Shown: one piece after another, positions 1 to 6,490 of the stretch
Layout of the letters: the number at the start of each line of letters is the position of its first letter
Position numbering within the stretch: position 1 is the first letter of the stretch
From: Caulobacteraceae bacterium
GTDB taxonomy: Bacteria > Pseudomonadota > Alphaproteobacteria > Caulobacterales > Caulobacteraceae
NCBI GenBank assembly: GCA_025351125.1
Contig: JANXWN010000364.1
Coordinates: forward strand, 1 to 6,909
Length of the DNA stretch: 6,909 nt
Direction of reading: 5' to 3'
The notes under the pieces: generated by a model
Seen by the model: the letters and a program-made list of their open reading frames with translations, nothing else
The model's database searches: none
What the model was told of the DNA's origin: nothing
Translations under genes and position numbers: made by a program

Positions 1-471
1 GGTGACAGCGCCGACCGGGACCTCGACGGCATAACACGGCCGATCGGACGCGGCGTCACCCGGCCTTGCTCCAAGCCACAATGCGATCCGCGCCGGCAGC
101 GCGGCATCGGAAAGCTCACATTCCCACACCACTTTGACCCGCCAGCCGGCCGCTTCCAAGGCGATGCGCGCGGCGACATCCCGCGCGCGGTTGCGTCTGA
201 CCTTTTCAAGCCAATAATCGCGATGGGTCTTAGGGACGCGGGCGCCACGCTTGCAGGCATGGCCGTGCCAAAAACAGCCGTGCACGAAGATCGCCAGCCG
301 CCGTCCCGCCAAAACGATATCCGGCTTGCCCGGTAGGTCGGCGCGGTTAAGCCGGTAACGCCCGCCGAGACGCCACACCATACGGCGCACCGCCAGTTCC
401 GGGGCGGTGCCGCGCGCCTTGACGCGGCGCATTACCGCCGCGCGCTTGTCGATCGAAAAAACGTCGTTCAA
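1..471 (-). CDS. vsr: Very short patch repair (Vsr) mismatch endonuclease, C-terminus cut by window edge
   Basis: The reading frame from a TTG at 471 stays open for 157 codons to base 1. Vsr nicks DNA 5' of the T in T:G mismatches that arise when 5-methylcytosine deaminates, starting short-patch repair. The signature is clear: E25, the catalytic motif LPGKPD with D51, then [10 protein letters not shown] with H64, C66, H69, H71 and C73, and WEC with C118 as a further zinc ligand. With the TTG start, E25, D51, H64, H69, H71 and C73 fall at the same numbers as in E. coli Vsr as I recall it, which supports this start. The TTG overlaps the cysK stop as TTGA, so translation is probably coupled. E. 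coli Vsr is 156 residues; this one has no stop by codon 157, so it has a somewhat longer C-terminus. No cytosine methyltransferase is visible in the window, although one could lie beyond base 1. Confidence 0.93.
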   Translation of the reverse strand, partial: MNDVFSIDKRAAVMRRVKARGTAPELAVRRMVWRLGGRYRLNRADLPGKPDIVLAGRRLAIFVHGCFWHGHACKRGARVPKTHRDYWLEKVRRNRARDVAARIALEAAGWRVKVVWECELSDAALPARIALWLGARPGDAASDRPCYAVEVPVGAVT

Positions 472-1451
472 AGGCCTTCGAACAGCACCGTCGAGAGATA
501 ACGTTCGGCAAAGCTGGGGATGATCGTCACGATGATCTTGCCGGCCATCTCCGGCCGCGCCGCCACGTCGAAGGCGGCGGTCAGCGCCGCGCCGGAAGAT
601 ATACCGACCGGAATGCCCTCCTCGCGCGCGCACCGCCGCGCCATCGCGACCGCGTCGTCGTTCGAAACCTGAATCACCTCGTCCATAATGCCGCGATCGA
701 GGTTGGCGGGCACAAAGCCGGCGCCGATGCCTTGGATCTTGTGCGGGCCGGGCGCACCGCCGGACAAAACCGGCGAGGCGGACGGTTCGACCGCGACCAT
801 CCGCACCGACGGCTTGCGGGCTTTCAGCACTTGTCCGACGCCGGTTATCGTGCCGGCGGTGCCGACGCCGGAAATCACCACATCCACGCCCCCGGCCGTA
901 TCGTTCCAGATTTCCTCGGCGGTGGTTACCTTATGGATCGCGGGGTTGGACGGGTTCTCGAACTGTTGCGGCATGACCGCGCCGGGAATTTCATCGACAA
1001 GCTCGCGTGCGCGGGCCATGGCGCCGACCATGCCCTTTTCCGCGGGCGTAAGTTCTAGCCGAGCGCCCAGAATGAGCAGCATTTTGCGCCGTTCCATCGA
1101 CATGCTTTCGGGCATGACCAGGATCAGCTTCAGGCCCTTAGCGGCGGCCACGAACGCCAGGGCGATGCCGGTATTACCGCTGGTCGGTTCGACAATGGTG
1201 GTGCCGGCTTTAATCAGACCCTGGGCTTCCAGCGCCTCGATCATTGAAACGCCGATGCGATCCTTCACCGAACCGAGAGGATTAAAGAATTCCAGCTTCG
1301 CGAGCACGATACCCTGGGGCTTCAGCGCCGCGGTCAGGCGCGGCAACCGGACCAGCGGCGTATCACCGATGGTGTCTATGATGGACTCGTAGATCTTGCC
1401 GCGACCCTTGCGGGCGTGGCGACGGGCGTCATAAGGCTGGGCGATGGTCAT
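468..1451 (-). CDS. cysK: Cysteine synthase A (O-acetylserine sulfhydrylase), PLP-dependent
   Basis: This cytosolic enzyme makes cysteine from O-acetylserine and sulfide. The 327-residue protein is the usual length for the family. It carries the fold type II PLP hallmarks: NPLGSVKDR with the PLP lysine at K63, the substrate loop TSGNTG at 90-95, the phosphate loop GTAGT at 197-201, the GIGAGFVP segment at 242-249, and GISSGAA at 283-289, whose Ser contacts the PLP ring nitrogen in the family. The C-terminus, [12 protein letters not shown], is typical of CysK rather than cystathionine beta-synthase. I chose the ATG at 1451, with a weak GTGAG upstream. An in-frame TTG at 1526 would add 25 residues that do not look like the family. 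The phosphate loop is more often GTGGT, so the middle Ala is a mild variant. The stop overlaps the vsr start. A 263-base gap separates it from the gene upstream, so it probably has its own promoter; I could not place one securely. Confidence 0.95.
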   Translation of the reverse strand: MTIAQPYDARRHARKGRGKIYESIIDTIGDTPLVRLPRLTAALKPQGIVLAKLEFFNPLGSVKDRIGVSMIEALEAQGLIKAGTTIVEPTSGNTGIALAFVAAAKGLKLILVMPESMSMERRKMLLILGARLELTPAEKGMVGAMARARELVDEIPGAVMPQQFENPSNPAIHKVTTAEEIWNDTAGGVDVVISGVGTAGTITGVGQVLKARKPSVRMVAVEPSASPVLSGGAPGPHKIQGIGAGFVPANLDRGIMDEVIQVSNDDAVAMARRCAREEGIPVGISSGAALTAAFDVAARPEMAGKIIVTIIPSFAERYLSTVLFEGL

Positions 1452-1614
1452 CGGGAGCTCACTTGTGCAAAAACGTGGAGAGCGATGGATGACTTTAGGC
1501 CCCCCTGTCGGTTTTTTGAAATCCAAACTATCTTGAACGCTCGACAGAGTTTTTCAGGGCTTTAAGGATCGCGACGAGGGCGCTCGCCGTCTGACCTACG
1601 CGGTCCGCAGCCCC

Positions 1615-1657
1615 TCGTTTGCCTACGCTTAGAGTGGCTCACGTTCGCGGCAAACGA
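1615..1657. repeat. 9-bp inverted repeat, alternative partner of the 1636-1666 hairpin
   Basis: TCGTTTGCC at 1615-1623 is the exact reverse complement of GGCAAACGA at 1649-1657. The right arm overlaps the loop and right arm of the 12-bp hairpin at 1636-1666, so the two stems cannot form completely at the same time in one RNA. This is what the bases show. Whether it works as an attenuator or is chance is unknown. Confidence 0.4.
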
Positions 1658-1666
1658 ACGTGAGCC
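1636..1666. repeat. Perfect 12-bp inverted repeat; possible transcript-end hairpin
   Basis: GGCTCACGTTCG at 1636-1647 and CGAACGTGAGCC at 1655-1666 are perfect complements around a 7-base loop. The hairpin begins about 48 bases past the stop of the stress-protein gene at 1715 and lies some 185 bases before cysK, both on the minus strand. That is a plausible place for an end-of-transcript structure. No T run follows on either strand, so it is not a classical Rho-independent terminator. It could instead be a 3'-end-stabilising hairpin, a dispersed REP-like element, or a protein-binding palindrome. The rest of the 1452-1714 gap shows no gene. Confidence 0.55.
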
Positions 1667-1714
1667 CTCTTCAGCGCGGCGGGTCACGCCACGCTTGCTC
1701 GCGTTCCGCCCGTG

Positions 1715-2320
1715 CTAGGCGGCCGAGCGGACGGCTTTTTCTGTCGCCACCTGATCGGCGGTATAGACCGGCGCGTTCGGGTCGAATTTCGACCAACCGG
1801 ACGCGCGATAAGCGGCGCCGCGCGTGGTGGCGTCGACGGCATGGCAGCGCTTCAGCGTCGCTTCGGCGCGGTCGTATAACGCGTCGTCGACCTTGGCGCT
1901 GACCAGCGAACCACCTCGGCGAACACCTTCGGAGTAAACATGGGCGTCGGCTTCGTTGAGGCCCGCGTGGGTCAGTGAACCCACCAGACCACCCGTCGCG
2001 CCGCCGGCCGCGGCCCCGGCAATCGCGCCGACGACGGTCGAAACCAGCCATCCAGCGGCCACGACCGGCCCTAGGCCCGGGATGGCCAGGACGCCGAGAC
2101 CGGCGAGCAAACCCGCTCCGCCGCCAATCGCGGTCCCGACAGACGCACCTTTCCGCACCTCGTCCTTGTCCGCCCCGTGAGGCCCATGATGGTCGTGGGC
2201 GCCTTCAGCATTGCTTGCAACAATACTGATGTCGGAATGCGGAACACCCATAGTCTCAAGTTCGGCGACGGCCGATTTGGCATCGTCGTAATTATCAAAT
2301 AGGCTCGTAACGGTTTTCAC
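1715..2320 (-). CDS. General-stress-type protein with N-terminal YflT/17M-like domain and glycine zipper
   Basis: This is a 201-residue protein. Residues 1-36, starting MKTVTSLFDNYDDAKSAVAE and running to SIVASN, resemble the general stress protein 17M/YflT-like N-terminal domain. A short His-rich stretch (HDHHGPH, 42-48) follows. Residues 62-115 are a long Gly/Ala-rich hydrophobic region with small residues at regular spacing (GTAIGGGAG, then GAIAGAAAGGATGG), which is a glycine-zipper, membrane-associating pattern. The C-terminal part (128-176) has YSEGVRRGGSLVSAKVDD and an acidic/Arg-rich tail, as in related alphaproteobacterial proteins. The biochemical role is not established; stress or envelope adaptation is inferred. 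The start is a GTG with GGAG about 10 bases upstream. It begins only 23 bases after the lipoprotein stop, so the two are probably co-transcribed. The perfect hairpin at 1636-1666 lies downstream. Confidence 0.85.
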   Translation of the reverse strand: MKTVTSLFDNYDDAKSAVAELETMGVPHSDISIVASNAEGAHDHHGPHGADKDEVRKGASVGTAIGGGAGLLAGLGVLAIPGLGPVVAAGWLVSTVVGAIAGAAAGGATGGLVGSLTHAGLNEADAHVYSEGVRRGGSLVSAKVDDALYDRAEATLKRCHAVDATTRGAAYRASGWSKFDPNAPVYTADQVATEKAVRSAA

Positions 2321-2343
2321 AGCGAATTACTCCAAGGTTGTAT

Positions 2344-2739
2344 TTAATTGGTGACGACATTGCCTTTGAAATCGAGCGAAACGTTAACGGTCTGGCCGCC
2401 CTTCATCGCCTTGCCGTGCCATACGCCATCGGCATCTCGCATGAGCCCGGTCACGTTGCTGTAGCCGGAGTTCTCAATGTGGCCCTTCGCTTGGCCTTCG
2501 GTGAAGGAATTCGCGCCCGCCTTAAGCGGCCCGGAGTTCTCCGGGTGCGGCGCTTTCACCGCCATATTCCCGCCTGCGGCGGGGTCGGCTTGCGGCGCGG
2601 CCGTCGAAGCGTTCTCCATTGGGGCGGCGGCGGCCGGGGGAGCCGCGTCCGCCGCCGCGGCGTCGGCGGCTTTGGGGGCGTCCGTTTTCGAACAGGCGGC
2701 AAGGGAAAGGGCCGTGGCCACGGCAAGGGCTATGCGCAT
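2344..2739 (-). CDS. Small outer-envelope lipoprotein with Ala/Pro-rich linker and PepSY-like C-terminal domain
   Basis: This is a 131-residue predicted lipoprotein. It has a short signal peptide (MRIALAVATALS) and a lipobox L13-A14-A15-C16, so it should be cleaved before C16 and lipidated there. Residues 17-75 are a low-complexity Ala/Pro/Asp linker. The compact C-terminal segment 77-131 (SFTEGQAKGHIENSGYSNV, then GVWHGKAMKGG and VSLDFKGNVV) reads as a single alpha+beta unit like PepSY-type periplasmic domains; that assignment is from pattern only. The frame is open upstream to 2886, but the ATG at 2739 has a strong GAGGAG six bases ahead and starts the signal peptide directly, so the longer form is rejected. 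It lies 23 bases ahead of the stress-protein gene, suggesting a two-gene operon. Specific function unknown. Confidence 0.85.
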   Translation of the reverse strand: MRIALAVATALSLAACSKTDAPKAADAAAADAAPPAAAAPMENASTAAPQADPAAGGNMAVKAPHPENSGPLKAGANSFTEGQAKGHIENSGYSNVTGLMRDADGVWHGKAMKGGQTVNVSLDFKGNVVTN

Positions 2740-2745
2740 CGAATT

Positions 2746-2751
2746 CTCCTC
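2746..2751 (-). promoter_or_regulatory. Strong Shine-Dalgarno GAGGAG of the lipoprotein gene
   Basis: The minus strand reads GAGGAG, then AATTCG, then ATG. The six-base spacing is near optimal. It fixes the lipoprotein start at 2739 rather than 49 codons upstream. In the 158-base gap behind it, the only other symmetry I see is a short dyad CTGGGACCCCAG at 2766-2777. No convincing promoter is visible. Confidence 0.75.
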
Positions 2752-2897
2752 AAGATTTTGGGCCTCTGGGACCCCAGGATGGATGCACAACGTCAGCCCA
2801 AGCAGATTGTTCCCGCTCCTTCGAAGCGGCCGCCTGGCTAGATGTGACGGTCGTCCAAGGTTTGGCGCTATCCAGGCCACCGCCAAAATTTAGCGCT

Positions 2898-3776
2898 TTA
2901 AGATCCTTGGGTGATCAGGCTATGGGCCACAGCCGCCGCGCGGGCGACGGGCATGACCGCCGACGATGCACGATCGTTCACGAAGGCCGCGATATCATCC
3001 AGCACGCCGCCGCGATGCCTAAACAAGCCAGACAGCGAGGTCAGCAGACCCACGTGCCCGAGACCGGGAATCAGCCGTGCCGAGACTACGCCGCCGTGAT
3101 CCCTGACGGCGGCGGCTAGGCCGGTGGTGTTGCGCGGCTTGACCACCGTATCCTTGTCGCCGGCCAACAGGCGCAAGGGCGGGGCCTCACCGTTGGCGTG
3201 GTTGAGCGGCTGGGTGTCCGCCAGTCCATCCTCCGGGCCGAATATGGCTTTCAGCTTAGGGTCGGTGAGGGGCAGAATGTCGTAAGGGCCGGCCAATCCA
3301 ACCACGCCGGCAATGTCGCGGCGGGCCCGCAGGCCGACTGCGCTCAACCAGCGCGGATCAAGGGCGAGCATGGCGACATTATAGGCCCCCGCCGAGTGGC
3401 CGATCAGAAACAATCGCCCCGGATCGGCCCCCCATTCGGCGGCGTGGGTCTTGCTGAAAGCTACCGCCCGGGCGCTGTCGCGCAGGAAGTCGGGATAACG
3501 AACTTCGGGATAGAGCCGATAGTCGGGAATAACCGTGACGATGCCGCGGGAAGCCAGCGCACGACCGACAAAGCCGTAAAGCCCTTTCTCGCCAGTCTGC
3601 CAACTGCCACCGTAGAAAAATACCGCGATCGGCGCGTGCGGCGGCAGCACCTTGGGCGCATAAACATCCAGCCGACCGCGATTACCCTCGGCGTAGGCGA
3701 CATCATGCTGAATTGTCACCGCGCCCGGCGTCGACAAGTTCAGGAGGGCGACGCCCAGCGACACGAAGATGTTCAT
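2898..3776 (-). CDS. Alpha/beta-hydrolase, carboxylesterase / BD-FAE-like
   Basis: This is a 292-residue serine hydrolase of the alpha/beta fold. The oxyanion segment is FFYGGSW (53-59), then DYRLYPEVRYP (85-95) as in the esterase/lipase and kynurenine-formamidase-like group, the nucleophile elbow GHSAG with S128, an acid residue at D209 in GDKDTVV, and the catalytic His H241 in GLGHVGLL. All three triad residues are present and spaced normally. The first 19 residues (MNIFVSLGVALLNLSTPGA) are hydrophobic and could be a signal or anchor without a strong charged start. The usual His at the front of the HGG motif is replaced by Tyr. The start at 3776 has no clear Shine-Dalgarno. It lies 97 bases after etfA on the same strand, so co-transcription is possible but not shown. 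The substrate cannot be told from sequence. Confidence 0.9.
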   Translation of the reverse strand: MNIFVSLGVALLNLSTPGAVTIQHDVAYAEGNRGRLDVYAPKVLPPHAPIAVFFYGGSWQTGEKGLYGFVGRALASRGIVTVIPDYRLYPEVRYPDFLRDSARAVAFSKTHAAEWGADPGRLFLIGHSAGAYNVAMLALDPRWLSAVGLRARRDIAGVVGLAGPYDILPLTDPKLKAIFGPEDGLADTQPLNHANGEAPPLRLLAGDKDTVVKPRNTTGLAAAVRDHGGVVSARLIPGLGHVGLLTSLSGLFRHRGGVLDDIAAFVNDRASSAVMPVARAAAVAHSLITQGS

Positions 3777-3873
3777 AGCCGCGATACGCGCAATCGGTCA
3801 AAACGGTTCAGCGGCGGACGATATTTATTCGCGCTTCCGCGTCGACGCCCTGCGTTGCGGGCCGGGGGTCGCC

Positions 3874-4818
3874 CTAGATTCCGGCTGCCGTTAAGGCGGC
3901 CATGAGGTCGGGAACCGCGGTCTTGTAGTCACTGACTAAACCATAGTCGGCGACTTGGAAGATCGGCGCGTCGGCGTCTTTGTTGATGGCCACGATGACC
4001 TTGGAGTCTTTCATGCCCGCCAAATGCTGGATAGCCCCGGAAATGCCGATAGCGACATACAGTTGCGGCGCGACCACCTTGCCGGTTTGCCCGACTTGAT
4101 AGTCGTTGGGCGCGTAGCCGGCGTCGACGGCGGCGCGCGAGGCCCCGACGGCGGCGCCCAGCTTATCGGCCAAAGGTTCGATGACCCGGTGGAACTCCTC
4201 AGCCGAGCCCATGGCGCGACCGCCTGAAACGACGATTTTGGCGCCCGCCAGTTCCGGGCGATCCGACTTGACGATCTCGTCGGAGACAAAGCGCGACTTG
4301 GCCGCTCCGGGCCCGGGGTCGACCGCCTCGACGGACGCCGATCCCTCCTCTTCCGCCGCCTTGAAGGCGGTCGCCCGCACGGTGACAACCTTTTTCGCGT
4401 CGCTCGACTTGATCGTTTCCAGCGCATTGCCGGCATAGATCGGGCGGACGAAGGTGTCGGCGTCGACCACTTCGGTGATTTCCGAGATTTGCGCCACGTC
4501 CAGCAAGGCGGCGACACGCGGGGTAAAGTTCTTGCCCACCGAGGTCGCCGGCGTCAGAACGGCGTCATAGCCGGACATCAGCGCGACGACGCAAGCCGCC
4601 ACGGCCTCGCCCACCTGTTTGCCCAACGCATCGCTTTGTGCGGTCAACACCTTGCGCACGCCGGTAATTTTAGCGGCGTGCGCGGCAACCGCGTCGACGC
4701 CTTGACCGGCGACCAGGACGTCCACGTCGCCCGAGAGTGCTAGAGCGGCGGTGACGGTCTTGTGGGTATTGTCTTTGAGCGACACATTATCGTGGTCGGC
4801 GACGACGAGGACGGCCAT
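3874..4818 (-). CDS. etfA: Electron transfer flavoprotein subunit alpha
   Basis: This 314-residue large subunit of the soluble ETF heterodimer carries FAD and passes electrons from acyl-CoA and related flavin dehydrogenases to ETF-quinone oxidoreductase. The N-terminal domain I (about 1-185) is of the alanine-rich ETF type (LVVADHD, then VAGQG). The C-terminal FAD domain is very well conserved: SGGRAMGS (198-205), [10 protein letters not shown] (225-234), QVGQTGK (241-247), [16 protein letters not shown] (254-269), [10 protein letters not shown] (278-287) and DYGLVSD (291-297). Length matches bacterial EtfA. Its ATG directly follows the etfB stop (TAG then ATG, no gap), with a GGAG inside the end of etfB as ribosome site, so the two subunits are probably made in balance by coupled translation. 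Confidence 0.98.
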   Translation of the reverse strand: MAVLVVADHDNVSLKDNTHKTVTAALALSGDVDVLVAGQGVDAVAAHAAKITGVRKVLTAQSDALGKQVGEAVAACVVALMSGYDAVLTPATSVGKNFTPRVAALLDVAQISEITEVVDADTFVRPIYAGNALETIKSSDAKKVVTVRATAFKAAEEEGSASVEAVDPGPGAAKSRFVSDEIVKSDRPELAGAKIVVSGGRAMGSAEEFHRVIEPLADKLGAAVGASRAAVDAGYAPNDYQVGQTGKVVAPQLYVAIGISGAIQHLAGMKDSKVIVAINKDADAPIFQVADYGLVSDYKTAVPDLMAALTAAGI

Positions 4819-5568
4819 CTAGAGCACTCCGGCTTCGGTTTTGAGTTTATTGACTAGTTCGGCGGCGTTTTCGACCGTGACGCCAGCGGTACGCTTGGCC
4901 GGTTCGGTGACCTTGACCACCGTCAGATGCGGCGCGCTCAAGCCGCCGAAATCATCGACGGTTTTGAGCGCGATTTCCTTCTTCTTCGCCTTCATAATAT
5001 TGGGCAAGGAGGCATAGCGCGGTTCGTTCAGGCGAAGATCGGCGGTAACCACGGCGGGCAGGTCCAACTCAAGGGTCTGCAGGCCGCCATCAACCTCGCG
5101 CGTCACCCGCACGGCGCTGGCGGTGAGTTCTATTTTTGAGGCGAATGTCGCTTGCGGCCAATCGAGCAGGGCCGACAGCATTTGGCCGACGGCGCTGTTG
5201 TCGCCATCGATGGCCTGCTTGCCCATCAGGACCAAGCTGGGACCCTCGGCGAGAGCAACCGCTTTGAGCAATTTGGCCACTTGCAACGGCTCGGGATCGG
5301 TGTCGGTCTGGATCAGAATCCCGCGATCAGCCCCCATCGCCAAGGCGGTGCGGATGGTTTCCTGCGCTTGGATCGGACCGATGGAGACAGCGATGATTTC
5401 CTCAATCGCGCCTTTTTCCTTCAAGCGCACCGCCTCTTCGACGGCGATTTCACAAAACGGATTCATCGACATTTTGACATTGGCCAAGTCGACGCCCGAT
5501 TGGTCGGATTTCACGCGCGCCTTGACGTTGTAGTCAATCACTCGTTTGACCGGCACCAGAACTTTCAT
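4819..5568 (-). CDS. etfB: Electron transfer flavoprotein subunit beta
   Basis: This 249-residue small ETF subunit binds the structural AMP and provides the dehydrogenase-docking loop. It starts [16 protein letters not shown], the usual EtfB N-terminus. [19 protein letters not shown] (33-51) and the nucleotide loop [15 protein letters not shown] (116-130) match the family. The ETF-beta signature [19 protein letters not shown] (174-192) is followed by KAKKK. L188 in it corresponds to the docking-loop leucine of human ETF (L195 there, from memory). Length is standard. The start ATG has GGGGA 5-9 bases ahead. It is the first gene of an etfB-etfA pair; the plus-strand gene at 5699-5920 separates it from the adenosyltransferase, so its promoter probably lies in 5569-5698. 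Confidence 0.98.
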   Translation of the reverse strand: MKVLVPVKRVIDYNVKARVKSDQSGVDLANVKMSMNPFCEIAVEEAVRLKEKGAIEEIIAVSIGPIQAQETIRTALAMGADRGILIQTDTDPEPLQVAKLLKAVALAEGPSLVLMGKQAIDGDNSAVGQMLSALLDWPQATFASKIELTASAVRVTREVDGGLQTLELDLPAVVTADLRLNEPRYASLPNIMKAKKKEIALKTVDDFGGLSAPHLTVVKVTEPAKRTAGVTVENAAELVNKLKTEAGVL

Positions 5569-5698
5569 GGAATCCCCAAACCTCTGTCACGCGCCAAGCG
5601 GCGCGGCGTTTCGAATAACGCCTTGGCCGCGCTTTGCAAGTCTCCGTGGCCGCAACGGCGGGCTGGTTCCCGTGACGACCGCGCGATAGAACGCCGCC
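5569..5698 (-). promoter_or_regulatory. Divergent gap upstream of etfB, with a possible folded 5' leader
   Basis: This 130-base gap lies between the divergent starts of etfB and the small plus-strand gene, so it should hold promoters for both. I see no strong consensus; on the minus strand TTGCAA followed 15-16 bases later by TTATTC is a weak candidate. The part nearest etfB can fold: GGCGTT (5605-5610) pairs with AACGCC (5617-5622), flanked by CCAA/TTGG (5594-5597 with 5623-5626). An alternative 7-bp pairing is GCGCGGC (5601-5607) with GCCGCGC (5626-5632). In GC-rich DNA such stems may be chance. Confidence 0.3.
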
Positions 5699-5920
5699 AT
5701 GAACACCGCCATCTCCAAGATGAAATACGCCCTGCTGGGGCTGTTCGCCGTCGCGAGCCTAACGGCCGTCGGCTATGAATGGTGGTTCGTCTGGCCGGCC
5801 GAAAAATGTGAGGAAAAACAGGCGTGGTGGGATCCCAAGGATCATCAATGCCTGACACCGCTGCCGATCTGGAACTGGACCAAGCGAAAACCGGGGTCCA
5901 TCCCGCCGGCGAAGCCTTAA
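5699..5920 (+). CDS. Small Trp-rich membrane-anchored protein of unknown function
   Basis: This 73-residue protein is the only complete plus-strand gene I accept here. Residues 9-31 form one hydrophobic helix after a Lys-containing start (KMKYALLGLFAVASLTAVG), so it is a membrane anchor or uncleaved signal. After it come YEWWFVWP, a Cys pair at C37 and C51 enclosing AWWDPKDHQ, and a Pro/Trp/Lys tail. Seven of 73 residues are Trp. The pattern (anchor, WP, C, WWDP, C, TP) looks like a conserved exported mini-protein rather than a frame shadow, and I have a vague memory of similar alphaproteobacterial hypotheticals. The two Cys could form a disulfide outside the membrane. No clear Shine-Dalgarno precedes the ATG at 5699; M8 at 5720 is a possible alternative. 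The stop TAA shares the TTAA at 5917-5920 with the stop of the convergent adenosyltransferase gene. Function unknown. Confidence 0.75.
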   Translation: MNTAISKMKYALLGLFAVASLTAVGYEWWFVWPAEKCEEKQAWWDPKDHQCLTPLPIWNWTKRKPGSIPPAKP

Positions 5921-6483
5921 CGCGTCGCGCCTGGCTTCCACAAAACATCCGCGGCCCCGCGGCTATTGGCGAAACGGGCGGCGACAAACAACAGGTCCGA
6001 CAAGCGATTGAGATAGCGCAGGGCTTCCTGATGGGCGTGTGGCGCTTCGGCTTGCGCAAAAGCGACGGCGGCGCGTTCGGCGCGGCGGCAAACGGTGCGG
6101 GCGTGATGCAAGGCTGCCGACGCCGCTGATCCGCCCGGCAGCACGAAGGACGTCAGCGCGGATAACGATCCGTTCAAATCGTCAATCTCGGCTTCTAAAC
6201 GGGTAACTTGCCTTGCCACAATGCGCAGGGCTGTTTGCCCCGCCTCCGGCGTCGCCAGATCGGCGCCCAGATCGAACAGGTCGTTCTGAATACGCGCCAA
6301 AATAGCGTCGAGCGACGCATCCCCCGCAGTTTGCAGTCGCGCAAGGCCCACGACCGCGTTCAACTCGTCGACCTCACCATAGGCGCCGACCCGCCCGCCC
6401 GCCTTGCTGACCGTTTCGCCGGTGACCAGCCGGGTGGTGCCCCGGTCTCCGGCGCGCGTGTATATCTTATTGAGAACAACCAT
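5917..6483 (-). CDS. pduO: PduO-type ATP:cob(I)alamin adenosyltransferase
   Basis: This 188-residue enzyme transfers the adenosyl group of ATP to cob(I)alamin, making adenosylcobalamin, the cofactor of mutases such as methylmalonyl-CoA mutase. Family motifs in order: the N-terminal ATP-binding YTRAGDRGTT (8-17), YGEVDELNAVVGLAR (35-49), FDLGADLATP (70-79), FVLPGGS (113-119), the Arg-rich helix RTVCRRAER (129-137) and RYLNRLSDLLFVAAR (156-170). These are PduO/MMAB type, not CobA/BtuR type. The ATG at 6483 has GTGAGG well placed ahead; an in-frame GTG at 6510 would add nine residues and overlap the gene upstream, so I prefer the ATG. It starts seven bases after the HIG1 gene stop, so the two form an operon. 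It ends convergently on the small plus-strand gene. The pduO symbol denotes the family, not a propanediol operon. Confidence 0.94.
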   Translation of the reverse strand: MVVLNKIYTRAGDRGTTRLVTGETVSKAGGRVGAYGEVDELNAVVGLARLQTAGDASLDAILARIQNDLFDLGADLATPEAGQTALRIVARQVTRLEAEIDDLNGSLSALTSFVLPGGSAASAALHHARTVCRRAERAAVAFAQAEAPHAHQEALRYLNRLSDLLFVAARFANSRGAADVLWKPGATR

Positions 6484-6490
6484 CGTCGCC

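Noticed and set aside
688..1392. 234-codon plus-strand open frame opposite cysK
   Set aside because: It lies wholly antisense to a clear cysK, has Ser/Pro/Arg-rich shadow composition and shows no recognisable domain.
1452..1526. 25-residue N-terminal extension of CysK from a TTG
   Set aside because: The extra residues do not resemble the family, the ATG at 1451 gives normal length, and TTG is a rarer start.
1500..1560. Possible cysK promoter (CTGAAA and GATAGT on the minus strand)
   Set aside because: The match is only four of six bases in each box with a 19-base spacer, which is too weak to annotate.
2338..2841. Plus-strand frame with a Gly/Arg-rich stretch resembling an RGG protein
   Set aside because: The Gly/Arg run is the antisense of the Ala/Pro linker of the lipoprotein, whose signal peptide, lipobox and strong ribosome site are convincing.
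3774..3806. TTGACC with TATGAA on the minus strand at the hydrolase start
   Set aside because: The spacing fits a promoter, but the -10 box would cover the start codon, so transcription would begin inside the gene.
3198..3905. 235-codon plus-strand frame opposite the hydrolase
   Set aside because: It is antisense to an alpha/beta-hydrolase with an intact catalytic triad and has no domain of its own.
5565..6059. 164-codon minus-strand frame across the gap before etfB
   Set aside because: It overlaps the end of the adenosyltransferase and the small plus-strand gene, is rich in Arg/Ser/Pro like a shadow, and has no motif. The plus-strand mini-gene explains the region better.
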